A DNA stretch of 64,000 nt from Polaribacter litorisediminis (GTDB lineage: Bacteria; Bacteroidota; Bacteroidia; Flavobacteriales; Flavobacteriaceae): assembly GCF_019968605.1 (NCBI RefSeq), contig NZ_CP082966.1, positions 2,965,501 to 3,029,500 of the forward strand, written 5' to 3'. The translations under genes were made by a program, and so were the position numbers. Below are positions 24,600-32,282 of the stretch, piece by piece (position 1 is the stretch's first letter; each line of letters begins with the position of its first letter). Below the pieces are notes generated by a model that was not told the origin of the DNA, ran no database searches, and was given only the letters and a program-made list of their open reading frames with translations.

Positions 24600-26289
24600 C
24601 AGTCTGTCTCAAAAATACCCAAAATTATCAATTTTAAGAGTTCTTAAATGTATTTTTTGAAAACTAATTGAGATTTTTGCTCTTTTACTCAAATACGTTT
24701 TAAGACTTTAAATTTTTATTATAACAGCATTATATGGCTTTAATATGCTAAAAATACCCGATAATAAAGCCTCTATTACCTTTTTAAAGTTATCCGATAA
24801 GTCCTTAAAACTGACTATATTCATAATTCGTTTTAGATTATAAACTAAAGCTATCAATCCAAAGTCTGCACTGGCTCTTATAATACCTTTTTTGGTCATG
24901 ATGTGATCAAAACCCCAACCACGCTTTATCGTTCCATAAGGATGTTCTACCAAAGCCTGTCTTTTTTTATAGAGGTTTCCACTTTCTTTTATACGTTTGG
25001 CATTGTTTTCTATATGCTCTGTATATTGACTACGTTGAATAACCTTTCCGTTAGCTTTTGAAGTAGTGCATTGCTCTCTAACCGGACAGCTTTTACAAGT
25101 TTTGGTTTTGTATTGTTTAAAGGTGTAATTTCTACCTTTATAATGTGATCCATTGCTTTTTAAAGTATGACCTTCTGGACACGTATAAGTATCTTCTTCT
25201 TTGTTGTAAACAAAATATTCTGCATTATAATCTGGATTTGGCGCTTGACTTTTTCTGCCTATTGCTGGAATCGCTACTAGAGTCTTTATACCAAGTTGAT
25301 CTGCTGTGTGGAATTCGCTTCCTGTGTGGTAACCTTTATCATAGAGCGCAGTAAACTCATTAGATTTTAAAATATCTTTAGCTCGCTTGAGCATATCACC
25401 CATGGCTTTTTTGTCATTCTTATTGGTGATTTTATAGTCAATTAGTAACTTGTGTTCTGCATCTACAGTAGTTTGGGCAGTATAGCATACTTCTGTTATT
25501 GATCCTCTTACAATTTGATGTTTACTTTCGGGGTCACTGGTTGAAATTTGAGGATTCTCTGTAGTTTTGTCTTTTTCTAGTTCTTTTTGAAGAGCCTCAT
25601 ATTTCTGGCGTTGATTCTTACGCTTATTAATTTGCTTTTCTATTTCTTCTTTCTTATCACCATCAGCTTTGGAAAGATCTGCATTATGCTCTTCTAACTT
25701 CTTGTCGATATAATCCAAATGACGTTTTATCTTCTTTTTATTGTAGTTGTTTTTCTTGCTATTCTGTGCTCTGAGCTTCGTGCTATCACCAGCTATCAAA
25801 ACACCGCCAATTAAATTAAAGTTCTTGGCCAACTCAACACTATATCTAAATACACGCTTTATAGCTTTAGGATTATCTTTTCTAAATCGGGCAATGGTAT
25901 TGTGGTCTGGTTTTAAGGTTTTCATTAACCATATAACCTCAATATTACGTCGACATTCCTTTTCTAACACTCTAGAACTTCTCATCCGGTTCATATAACC
26001 ATAGATATAAAGTTTCAGTAAATCTGCGGGATTATAAGGCGGTCTGCCTTTAGATGCTAGAACATTAAACCCCATTTCTTCTAGGTTTAATGAATCGACA
26101 AACTGATCTATTAGACGTACAGTATTATCTTCTGGTACCATATCGTCTATGCAAGTTTTAAAAAGTACAGTTTGTCCTCTGAGTTCTCCTTGTAAATATT
26201 CCATGTATAAATATACTGAATATCAATTATTTAATCGAATATTTAGACACTTTTTTTAAGGTGAATTAGGTGCTTTTTGAGACAGTCTG
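24600..26289 (-). mobile_element. IS1182-type insertion sequence
   Basis: A 1690-bp element bounded by inverted ends CAGTCTGTCTCAAAAA (24600-24615) and TTTTTGAGACAGTCTG (26274-26289), which differ at one position when aligned. It is flanked by an apparent four-base CCGT duplication. It carries one intact transposase gene and has landed in the right core of attC-like site 4. Confidence 0.85.
24708..26204 (-). CDS. IS1182-family DDE transposase
   Basis: A 498-residue transposase. The N-terminal DUF772-like part is MEYLQGELRGQTVLFKTCID, then GRPPYNPADLLKLYIYGYMNRMRSSRVLEKECRRN, and LKPDHNTIARFRKDN. The catalytic DDE region includes GDSTKLRAQNSKKNNYNKKK, TVDAEHKLLIDYKITN and ALYDKGYHTGSEF; a cysteine cluster (CKSCPVREQC) lies near residue 390. 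The end YGTIKRGWGFDHIMTK is the glutamate-containing YREK-like motif. The gene is intact, so the element may still be mobile. It points against the cassette genes. Confidence 0.93.
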   Translation of the reverse strand: MEYLQGELRGQTVLFKTCIDDMVPEDNTVRLIDQFVDSLNLEEMGFNVLASKGRPPYNPADLLKLYIYGYMNRMRSSRVLEKECRRNIEVIWLMKTLKPDHNTIARFRKDNPKAIKRVFRYSVELAKNFNLIGGVLIAGDSTKLRAQNSKKNNYNKKKIKRHLDYIDKKLEEHNADLSKADGDKKEEIEKQINKRKNQRQKYEALQKELEKDKTTENPQISTSDPESKHQIVRGSITEVCYTAQTTVDAEHKLLIDYKITNKNDKKAMGDMLKRAKDILKSNEFTALYDKGYHTGSEFHTADQLGIKTLVAIPAIGRKSQAPNPDYNAEYFVYNKEEDTYTCPEGHTLKSNGSHYKGRNYTFKQYKTKTCKSCPVREQCTTSKANGKVIQRSQYTEHIENNAKRIKESGNLYKKRQALVEHPYGTIKRGWGFDHIMTKKGIIRASADFGLIALVYNLKRIMNIVSFKDLSDNFKKVIEALLSGIFSILKPYNAVIIKI

Positions 26290-26362
26290 CCGTTGGCAAC
26301 AAGCTTGACCGAAAACTGTAACAAAATTCAAAAGCCATAGTCTTTAGATGAAACACTAACCA

Positions 26363-27682
26363 ATGAAAAATACAATTTTAATAATACTTTTTACTTTTAC
26401 ACTTTTTGGGTGTGAAAAAAAAACTGATGAATCAAATAAGAATATCATCACTTCAGATATTACAAATTTTTGGAAAGCATAAGATAAAATATCTTCTACT
26501 CAAGATTCCATTTTACAATACAAATATCTCGATAGTTTATACTTTAAAAATGGAACTGTAGGTTTAAAAGGAATTAGGCAAGCAAGAAATTATACACCAC
26601 AAGATTACATAACATCAATTAATAATTACCCAAAATTTTGGGCTTCTATTAGAGAAAACACCTTGCAAGCAGAAAAATTGGGTTCTGAATTGGAAAATGG
26701 AATAAAAAAATTAAAGACACTTTATCCTGAATTAAAACCAGCGAAGATATATTTTTCTATTGGCTCATTTAGAACACCAGGAACTACAATCGATAGTTTA
26801 GTCCTTATTGGCTCTGAACTTTCAATGGCAGATAGTAAAACAGAAACAAGTGAATTTCCAGAAAACTTATCTCATTTAAAATCTTATTTTAATACCAACC
26901 CAAACAAACATCTTGTGTTTTTAAATTTACACGAATATGTTCATACCCAACAAAATCCAAGAGCATTTAATCTTCTTTCTTTAGCTCTTTACGAAGGTGT
27001 AGCTGAATTTGTAGCAACAAAAGCTCTTGAAGTTTCATCACCTAATCCTCAAATTAAGTTTGGAAAAGAAAATGCTCAAAGAATTAGAGAAGTATTTGAA
27101 AAAGAAATGTTCTATCCTAATAACCGTTACAAATGGTTAGATGGAAATGACCCAAACGAATTTGGAATGAGAGATTTAGGCTATTCTGTAGGATATCAAA
27201 TTTGTGAAAATTATTATAATCAATCTGAAAACAAAACTGAAGCCATAAAAAAAATGATTGAATTGGATTACACTAACGAAAACGAAATTGAAGAATTTGT
27301 TAAAAAAGCTAATTATTTTTCTGAATCATTAGATAAGCTTTATCAAACATTTGAGAGTAAACGTCCTACCGTTAAGAGAATTAAGCAATTTGAAAACAAA
27401 AGCCAAAACGTAAGTCCAAAAACTAAAGAAATAACAATTGAATTTTCAGAGCCATTAAACGGACAAAATACGAGTGTAGATTTTGGAGAATTAGGAAAAG
27501 ACGCATTCCCAAAAGGAACATTAAATGGACGGAGTTGGGGAGAAGATAATACTTCTTGGACAATACCTGTAGAATTAGAACCGAATAAAAAATATCAAAT
27601 ATTAATCGGAAACAATTTTAGGACAGAAAGAAGTATTCCTTTGAAACCATATTTGATTGAATTTACGACAACTGAAAAATAA
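26363..27682 (+). pseudogene. Cassette 5: lipoprotein metallopeptidase broken by a nonsense codon
   Basis: The natural start is the ATG at 26363: MKNTILIILFTFTLFGCEKK, a lipoprotein signal. The frame meets TAA at 26480-26482 (codon 40) and then stays open in the same frame to 27682, 399 further codons. The frame after the stop carries DKISSTQDSILQYKYLD and later a gluzincin-like zinc site, LHEYVHTQQ (HExxH) with EGVAEF about 25 residues on, like DUF2268-type peptidases. A C-terminal Ig-like sandwich (SPKTKEITIEFSEPLNG) ends the protein. A single substitution explains the break; a restart downstream would lose the export signal. The gene follows the right core of site 4 and ends eight bases before a left core. 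Confidence 0.8.
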
Positions 27683-27689
27683 AAAGCCA

Positions 27690-27696
27690 GTTGCCA
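27690..27696 (+). other. attC-like site 5, left core interrupted by a group II intron
   Basis: GTTGCCA right after the cassette 5 stop is followed by the 3' end of the intron (complementary strand). The expected continuation ACAATGATGTGCTTGCTTAC appears at 29353, directly after the other intron end, so the undisturbed site read GTTGCCA-ACAATG as in site 2. The right half of this site was not found. Confidence 0.55.
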
Positions 27697-29352
27697 ATCG
27701 AGTAGACGGCTGACTACCAAAGGTAGCCAGTGCGCCTCTCACACCACCGTACCCTTCGACTGCGCTCAGGATAAACCAAGCGGGTCTCGTATACGGCGGT
27801 TCACCAAATTGAAGTTTGCTGCTTATTTATGTAATCTATCATTGGTTTATAACCTTTTCTTTTAAGCCTAGAAAGGGTAATTGTAGTTTTAAGTATAGGG
27901 CTTTGGGCTACTGCCCAACCTCCCATTCTTGTTCTACTCCAAGCATACGCTTGTCCTTCTTCGATGCCTAATTGAATGCCATTTTTACGTTTCCTCTCTA
28001 GCTTTTTCCAATCGTGCCAAATGCAATATCGTAACCTATTTCGCAACCACTCATCCAACTTTTTAAGTTTAGCATAAATGTTTGTTAATCGGTAATTATT
28101 CATCCAACCCCTGCAAACTTGATTTAGTCGCTCGAGTCTTTCTAATAAAGACATTGGTTTGGTTTTCTTGGTTAAACTTTTAAGATTGCGCTTAAACTTT
28201 TCCCAACTTGCCTGTTTTACTACTAGTTGATACTGCCCTTTTATACCTTTCTTATAGATTGGCACAAAACCGTGTCCTAGCAATTTAAAATTTACAGGTC
28301 TGCGTATACCACTCTTGGCTTTGTTTATAGGTAGTTTTAATTTGTCTCTAAGAAACAAATAAATGCTATTTCCTATTCGTTTTGCCTCGCTTTTGCTTTT
28401 AGCATATATACTAAAATCATCCGCATAGCGAACGTATCGTAAACCTTGATTTTGCATTTCTTTATCCAGAACGTCTAATATAATATTAGACAGTAAGGGA
28501 CTTATTGGACTGCCTTGCGGAATTCCTTTTCGGCGTTTATGGAGTTTTCCATGTATTGATATGGGAACTCTAAGCCATTTCCGGATTAAACACAAGGTGG
28601 TTGAGCATTGTACTTTGTTGTAAATAAGTTGTAGTAGGATGCAATGGTCGACTTCATCGAAGAATCCTTTTAAGTCAATATCTACAATATCCTGATAGCC
28701 ATCATTGATGTATTGCCGGGCTTGTAGTACTGCTTTTTGGATGTTCTTCTGTGGGCGAAATCCGTAACTAAAGGTTTCAAATTCGTATTCGAACTTAGTC
28801 ATTAATTGCTGACTTACTGCCTGCTGTAGCCACCTATCTACTACCGTTGGTATTCCTAAAAGTCGAGTTTTACCTTTTCCTTTAGGGATCGTTACTCCTA
28901 AAATTGCTTGTGGTACATAGCTATTATTACAAATGGATAGCAGTAGTTCTGACCTATTTTCCCTAATGTATTCAGGGAGTTTTTGATGAGACATATTGTC
29001 TATTCCACTTGCTCCTTTATTGCGCAGAACTTGACGTGCTGCTTTATAAAGATTCGTAGCTTCTAATACTTGGGCAATCATAGTTTTAAATAATTTGTTT
29101 ACTCCTGTTGCCCTAAGACTAGGCTAGCAATGCCTCCTAGTCGAATTGCAACGTAATTTAATGTTCTGTCCTTCCTTACTTGTGAGACCGTGAGGGTTTT
29201 TCCCTCCTCATTTCCTGCAAGTACTATGACTTCTGCTGACTTCTCTATACAGCCAACTCGTAGCTCTAGAGACCTCCCCAGGTAATGGCATCTTCTTTCT
29301 CTCAATTCCTGCCGTATCTACATAAGTACCTTTTTAGTGTTCGTGGGGCGTT
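27697..29352 (-). mobile_element. Group II intron, probably group IIC, inserted in an attC-like core
   Basis: The minus strand runs from about 29352 to 27697. It holds an intron-encoded reverse transcriptase and ends in a domain V-like GAACCGCCGTATACGAGACC ... TACGGTGGTGTGAGAGG, then a domain VI-like hairpin CTGGCTACC-TTT-GGTAGTCAG and CTACTCGAT. The lack of an endonuclease domain and the insertion into a hairpin site fit group IIC. The 3' boundary is well fixed by the second copy at 31829. The 5' boundary is inferred from the flanking attC-like sequence and could be off by a few bases, since a GTGYG start is not evident. Domain V carries an unusual insertion. Confidence 0.75.
27801..29081 (-). 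CDS. ltrA: Group II intron reverse transcriptase/maturase
   Basis: A 426-residue intron-encoded protein. The reverse transcriptase domain shows LRNKGASGIDNMSHQKLPEY, IPKGKGKTRLLGIPTVVDR, FSYGFRPQKNIQKAV, DIDLKGFFDEVDH, RKGIPQGSPISPLLSNI and the catalytic VRYADDFSIYAKS. The maturase (GIIM/X) domain follows with NQVCRGWMNNYRL and WLRNRLRYCIWHDWKK. It has no HNH endonuclease, typical of group IIC. It helps the intron splice and retrohome. The gene lies antisense to the cassette genes. Intact by frame, so the element could be active if its RNA still folds. Confidence 0.95.
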   Translation of the reverse strand: MIAQVLEATNLYKAARQVLRNKGASGIDNMSHQKLPEYIRENRSELLLSICNNSYVPQAILGVTIPKGKGKTRLLGIPTVVDRWLQQAVSQQLMTKFEYEFETFSYGFRPQKNIQKAVLQARQYINDGYQDIVDIDLKGFFDEVDHCILLQLIYNKVQCSTTLCLIRKWLRVPISIHGKLHKRRKGIPQGSPISPLLSNIILDVLDKEMQNQGLRYVRYADDFSIYAKSKSEAKRIGNSIYLFLRDKLKLPINKAKSGIRRPVNFKLLGHGFVPIYKKGIKGQYQLVVKQASWEKFKRNLKSLTKKTKPMSLLERLERLNQVCRGWMNNYRLTNIYAKLKKLDEWLRNRLRYCIWHDWKKLERKRKNGIQLGIEEGQAYAWSRTRMGGWAVAQSPILKTTITLSRLKRKGYKPMIDYINKQQTSIW

Positions 29353-29390
29353 ACAATGATGTGCTTGCTTACCCAAATACTTATGCCTCT

Positions 29391-29406
29391 GTACCTGCCT
29401 GCCGGC
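29391..29406 (+). repeat. Left half of a palindrome split by the IS110-type element
   Basis: GTACCTGCCTGCCGGC here is the mirror of CAGGCAGGTAC at 30729-30739 on the other side of the IS110-type element. Joined, they make one perfect palindrome centred on GCCGGC. Confidence 0.65.
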
Positions 29407-29528
29407 CTTTAGATTTGTAAAACAAAAATATTAACTTAAAAAAAATCATAATTGAATTGATCTTTCTTTTTTTGCTTCTTTTTTTCTTTGTTAATAACTC
29501 TAATTTTGTTGATAACTAAATACATAAA

Positions 29529-29665
29529 AAAGAACGGGGTGAACTTTTCTGTCGGCTAGATTAATGACCTATTGCCTGTATTAGTCCTCGTTCTTTATTA
29601 ACCAGGTTACAAGGACCAAATAGAATACTAGAATTTACCTTATAAAGGTGTTAGTCAAGGTAACC
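29529..29665 (+). ncRNA. Candidate IS110 bridge RNA
   Basis: The non-coding left end of the IS110-type element folds into two main stem-loops. The first is closed by AAAGAACG (29529-29536) and CGTTCTTT (29589-29596). The second is closed by GGTTAC (29605-29610) and GTAACC (29660-29665) and has an inner ACCTT/AAGGT hairpin (29637-29649). In IS110 elements a bridge RNA made from this position has two loops that pair with target and donor DNA. The layout fits; pairing of the loops to the flanks was not shown. Confidence 0.5.
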
Positions 29666-29685
29666 ATTTTAAACTTTATAAAATT

Positions 29686-30681
29686 ATGAATATTAAAGAC
29701 ACAGTTGGCATCGACATGAGCAAATTAACTTTCGATGCAAGAATCCATTCCAGTCAAATTGAAAGTGAATTTCAAAATGACAAAAAAGGCTACAAAAAAT
29801 TGGTTGATTGGACTTACAAGAATTCTGAGTTACCAAAAGAGAACATCATTTTTGTGTTTGAACACACTGGACTTTACTCTGATGGTTTATCCGTTTATTT
29901 AGCATCAAAACACATTCCTTTTTTTCTAGTTCCAGGTCTTGAAATTAAACAATCAATGGGAATGACAAGAGGTAAAAGCGATAAAGCAGATGCAAAAAAG
30001 ATAGCAAAATATGCTTATCGAATGAGAGATGAGATTACACCTACAAAGCTTTCGTGTAAGGAAGAACAAAGCCTTAAGCACCTTCTTTCTCTCCGCCAGA
30101 GGTTAGTAAAGCAAAGAGCTGGTTTTAAAGCTTCGCTTAAAGAACAAAAGCGTGTGCTTGTTAAAAAAGATAATAAAACACTCCTATCCACTCAGCAGAA
30201 AATGATTAGCTACTTGACTAAACAAATTCAAGAAGTAGAACATGAAATGATGGATGTTTTAAAGAGTAACCAAAGCATGCTAAATAATTATAAGCTAATA
30301 ACATCCATTAAAGGTATCGGATCTCAGACAGCTCTGTTTATGATAGCATACACAGCTAACTTTACTAAGTTCAAAAACCATCGAAAATTTGCATCTTATT
30401 CTGGTATTGCTCCATTTCAAAATCAATCTGGAACTAGTATAAGAGGTAAAACTAAAGTGAGTAATCTGGCAAATAAAAAAATAAAAAGTCTTCTTGATTT
30501 GTGTGCAAAAACAAGTATCCAACATAATGCTGAAATGAGAATTTACTATGAAAAAAGAGTAGCAGAAGGAAAGAATAAAATGAGTACAATAAATATAATA
30601 AGAAACAAATTAGTATCAAGAATATTCGCGGTTGTTAATAGAAAAGAGCCTTATATAGACACCATGAAATATGCTGCTTAA
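29686..30681 (+). CDS. IS110-family DEDD recombinase/transposase
   Basis: A 331-residue IS110-type transposase. The N-terminal RuvC-like DEDD domain starts NIKDTVGIDMSKLTFDARI, with NIIFVFEHTGLYSDGL and TRGKSDKADAKKIAKYAYR. A long helical linker with LKEQKRVLVKKD follows. The C-terminal Transposase_20 part contains LITSIKGIGSQTALFMIAYT, KFASYSGIAPFQNQSGTSIR and a Ser-containing segment. The family works without terminal repeats, guided by an RNA encoded beside the gene. The frame is complete. It lies in the cassette orientation but is not cassette cargo: it sits inside a split palindrome. Confidence 0.93.
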   Translation: MNIKDTVGIDMSKLTFDARIHSSQIESEFQNDKKGYKKLVDWTYKNSELPKENIIFVFEHTGLYSDGLSVYLASKHIPFFLVPGLEIKQSMGMTRGKSDKADAKKIAKYAYRMRDEITPTKLSCKEEQSLKHLLSLRQRLVKQRAGFKASLKEQKRVLVKKDNKTLLSTQQKMISYLTKQIQEVEHEMMDVLKSNQSMLNNYKLITSIKGIGSQTALFMIAYTANFTKFKNHRKFASYSGIAPFQNQSGTSIRGKTKVSNLANKKIKSLLDLCAKTSIQHNAEMRIYYEKRVAEGKNKMSTINIIRNKLVSRIFAVVNRKEPYIDTMKYAA

Positions 30682-30739
30682 AATTGTTGATAACTTTAAC
30701 ATTTCTTGGCTGGTTTAATCATAGAATACAGGCAGGTAC

Positions 30740-30935
30740 GGTTTCTGCTTGGCCTGTCCTGAGCGTAGTCGAAGGGTCAGTACCGAGTTTTGTAGTTCCG
30801 CTTCCTTCAGTTCTAACCTCGCGGTTAACAACCTTGCGACTTACTAATGGTTCAAAGCGTTACCCTTGCCCATAAGGGACTTGCACCCTCTAGATTAATT
30901 ATTTATCTTTCGATAAATTAAAGACGCCCATGCTG
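30740..30935. other. Stretch without a gene between the IS110 element and attC-like site 6
   Basis: No credible reading frame. It contains the REP-like CCTGAGCGTAGTCGAAGGG (30758-30776) and a GTAC...GTAC dyad around it. The rest may be an ORF-less or decayed cassette. Confidence 0.5.
30758..30776. repeat. REP-like short repeat
   Basis: CCTGAGCGTAGTCGAAGGG. The same sequence, with one base changed and inverted, appears at 27752-27770 and (one base shorter) at 31887-31904, inside both copies of the group II intron 3' end. From memory this is a widespread dispersed motif in Bacteroidota. Confidence 0.7.
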
Positions 30936-31137
30936 GGCACACACAATGGCTAAACGTAATGCGGACTTTAGGGCAAAACCGAAAGGTCTGTGTATATTTA
31001 TAGTGTCGCTAAATCTTTGGGATTTAGCTTTAGACAAGAAAAAATAAAACTAAACCAAAAGCTTTAGCTTCGTGCGCAGACGGAAACGAAAAGTTTCCTT
31101 ATTACCGCACTACGCTTAGCCTAGCCGTTGTGGTGCA
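30936..31137 (+). other. attC-like site 6, long form
   Basis: About 202 bases. The left end GGCACACACAATGGCTAAAC runs into GTAATGCGG (arm 30948-30964). The right arm CCGCACTACGCTTAGCC (31105-31121) is followed by TAGCCGTTGTGGTGCA. The outer GCACACACAA also pairs with TTGTGGTGC. The loop contains CTAAATC/GATTTAG and GGAAAC/GTTTCC hairpins. It has the same design as site 2 (ACAATGGCTA...TAGCCTAG.CCGTTG) with a longer loop. Confidence 0.72.
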
Positions 31138-31172
31138 TTTTCACAGACCGCTCGAAACAGATGATATTCTGT

Positions 31173-31202
31173 TTGATTAATCTAAATATTTGACTATTTT
31201 TG
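31173..31202 (+). promoter_or_regulatory. Promoter of the toxin-antitoxin cassette
   Basis: TTG (31173-31175), 19 bases, TATTTTTG (31195-31202): a full Bacteroidota promoter, 22 bases before the toxin ATG. The cassette thus carries its own promoter, as toxin-antitoxin cassettes in integrons do. Confidence 0.65.
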
Positions 31203-31224
31203 TATCTAAATGGATACGACTTAA

Positions 31225-31527
31225 ATGATAGTTACCGAAAAAACAACTGAATTTGATAAGTGGATTAGAAAGCTCAAGGACATAAGAGCAAAAGCAAAAA
31301 TCCTCTTCCGAATTCAGAAACTCGAAACAGATGAACATTTTGGAGATTGTAAACCTGTTGGAGACGGAATTAGCGAAATGTGAATTAATTACGCTAAAGG
31401 CTATCGAGTTTACTTTAAAGAGAAAGACAATAAAATAGTCGTTCTTCTAGTCGGCGGAGATAAGTCGACTCAACAAAAGGATATTGAAAAAGCGAAAAAA
31501 ATTTGGAACAAAATAAAAAATGATTGA
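31225..31527 (+). pseudogene. Cassette 7: RelE/HigB-type toxin with an in-frame stop
   Basis: From the ATG at 31225 the frame gives MIVTEKTTEFDKWIRKLKDI, then FGDCKPVGDGISEM, then TGA (31381-31383), and continues in frame with INYAKGYRVYFKEKDNKIVV, LLVGGDKSTQQKDIEKAKKI to 31527. This is the RelE/ParE-superfamily addiction-module killer pattern, where the expected sequence at the break is SE-L-R-I-x-Y. TGA therefore stands where a CGA arginine codon is expected, a C-to-T change. The product would lose the C-terminal half including the Tyr/Arg/Lys active region, so the toxin is probably dead. The end overlaps the start of the antitoxin gene. Confidence 0.8.
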
Positions 31528-31813
31528 AATGGAAACTACAAGATTTGACATAGCGGATTATTTGGAGAGCGAAGAAATGATTGCTGAATATCTCAATACA
31601 GTTCTCGAAGATGGAGACAGCTCTGATTTGATGGTTGCAATTGGACATATTGCAAAATCAATCGGAATGACAAAAATTGCGGAAAAAACTGGAATGAGTA
31701 GACCAAGTCTTTATAAAGCATTGTCCGACGGAGCAAAACCACAATTTGGAACAATAATGAAAGTTTTGAAAGCCATTGGCGGACAAATCAACGTAAAACC
31801 AGTATCAGCGTAA
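31520..31813 (+). CDS. HigA-like addiction-module antitoxin
   Basis: A 97-residue antitoxin of the putative addiction module antidote type. It has an N-terminal toxin-contact region (TTRFDIADYLESEEMIAEYL) and a helix-turn-helix (IGMTKIAEKTGMSRPSLYKA, then LSDGAKPQFGTIMKVLKAIGG). It neutralises the paired RelE-like toxin and represses the operon. Starts at 31520 or at the second ATG at 31529 are both possible; the first overlaps the toxin frame by eight bases. The gene is intact although its toxin is not. Its stop is just before a left attC-like core that is cut by an intron fragment. Confidence 0.88.
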   Translation: MIEMETTRFDIADYLESEEMIAEYLNTVLEDGDSSDLMVAIGHIAKSIGMTKIAEKTGMSRPSLYKALSDGAKPQFGTIMKVLKAIGGQINVKPVSA

Positions 31814-31828
31814 AAAAACGACACCACA

Positions 31829-31977
31829 ATCGAGTAGTAGACGGCTAACTACCAAAGGTAGCCAGTGCGCCTCTCACACCACCGTACCCTTCGACTGCGC
31901 TCAGCATAAACCAAGCGGGTCTCGTATACGGCGGTTCACCAAATTGAAGTTTGCTGCTTATTTATGTAATCTATCCA
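31829..31977 (-). mobile_element. Group II intron fragment (3' end only)
   Basis: About 149 bases nearly identical to the 3' end of the intron at 27697 (domain V and VI and a short piece upstream). Differences are an extra TAG, one G/A change and GGATA/GCATA. It stops at CTATC, where an IS4-type remnant begins. Like the full intron it follows a left-core-like CACCACAAT right after a cassette gene stop, so it is an independent insertion into another attC-like site. Confidence 0.8.
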
Positions 31978-32282
31978 CTAGTGTCCACTTAAAATAATTT
32001 GAAAACCAGTTGATTAGTATTTTGTTCATTGACATTATTGTAATCTGATTTCATAAGTAACTCATTTAAAGGTGTTTTATCAATTAATGATGTTGATAAA
32101 ATTTGCAAAATTTCATAATTTGAACGGTTTATTTGTAAATCTCTTGAGACTATTGAAACTAAACAATATGTTGCAATTGCTACATTGATTTGTATTCGCA
32201 AAGCGTTTTCTGATCTGCCCCAAAAAGTTTTCACTTTTAGATGTTGTTTTATCCATTTAAAGAATAATTCTACTTGCCATCT
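31978..32282 (-). pseudogene. IS4-family transposase remnant (C-terminal end)
   Basis: The minus strand from 32282 encodes RWQVELFFKWIKQHLKVKTF, then WGRSENALRIQINVAIATYC and on to a stop at 31989. This is the C-terminal YREK-containing end of an IS4-type transposase (FFKWIKQHLKVK). The frame is closed upstream by TGA where homology ends, so the rest is lost. The outer end CACTAGTGTCCACTTAAAAT abuts the intron fragment, which shows that this IS inserted into and truncated the intron copy. Confidence 0.75.

Larger units (their letters stand above)
29407..30728 (+). mobile_element. IS110-type element inserted in a palindrome
   Basis: About 1.3 kb, bounded by the two halves of a split palindrome. 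It contains a DEDD-type transposase gene preceded by about 280 non-coding bases with strong secondary structure. No terminal inverted repeats are seen, as expected for IS110 proper. Ends are placed from the palindrome and may be off by a few bases. Confidence 0.65.

Noticed and set aside
20371..24600. CRISPR array
   Set aside because: The repeated sites are imperfect dyads of 130 bases separated by whole genes, not short direct repeats with equal spacers. No cas genes are seen.
29099..29305. Minus-strand 68-codon frame upstream of the intron reverse transcriptase
   Set aside because: It lies in the structured 5' RNA part of the group II intron and shows no protein-like pattern.
30684..30875. 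Short protein after the IS110 transposase
   Set aside because: It runs through the split palindrome and the REP-like motif, has odd composition and no homologous feel.
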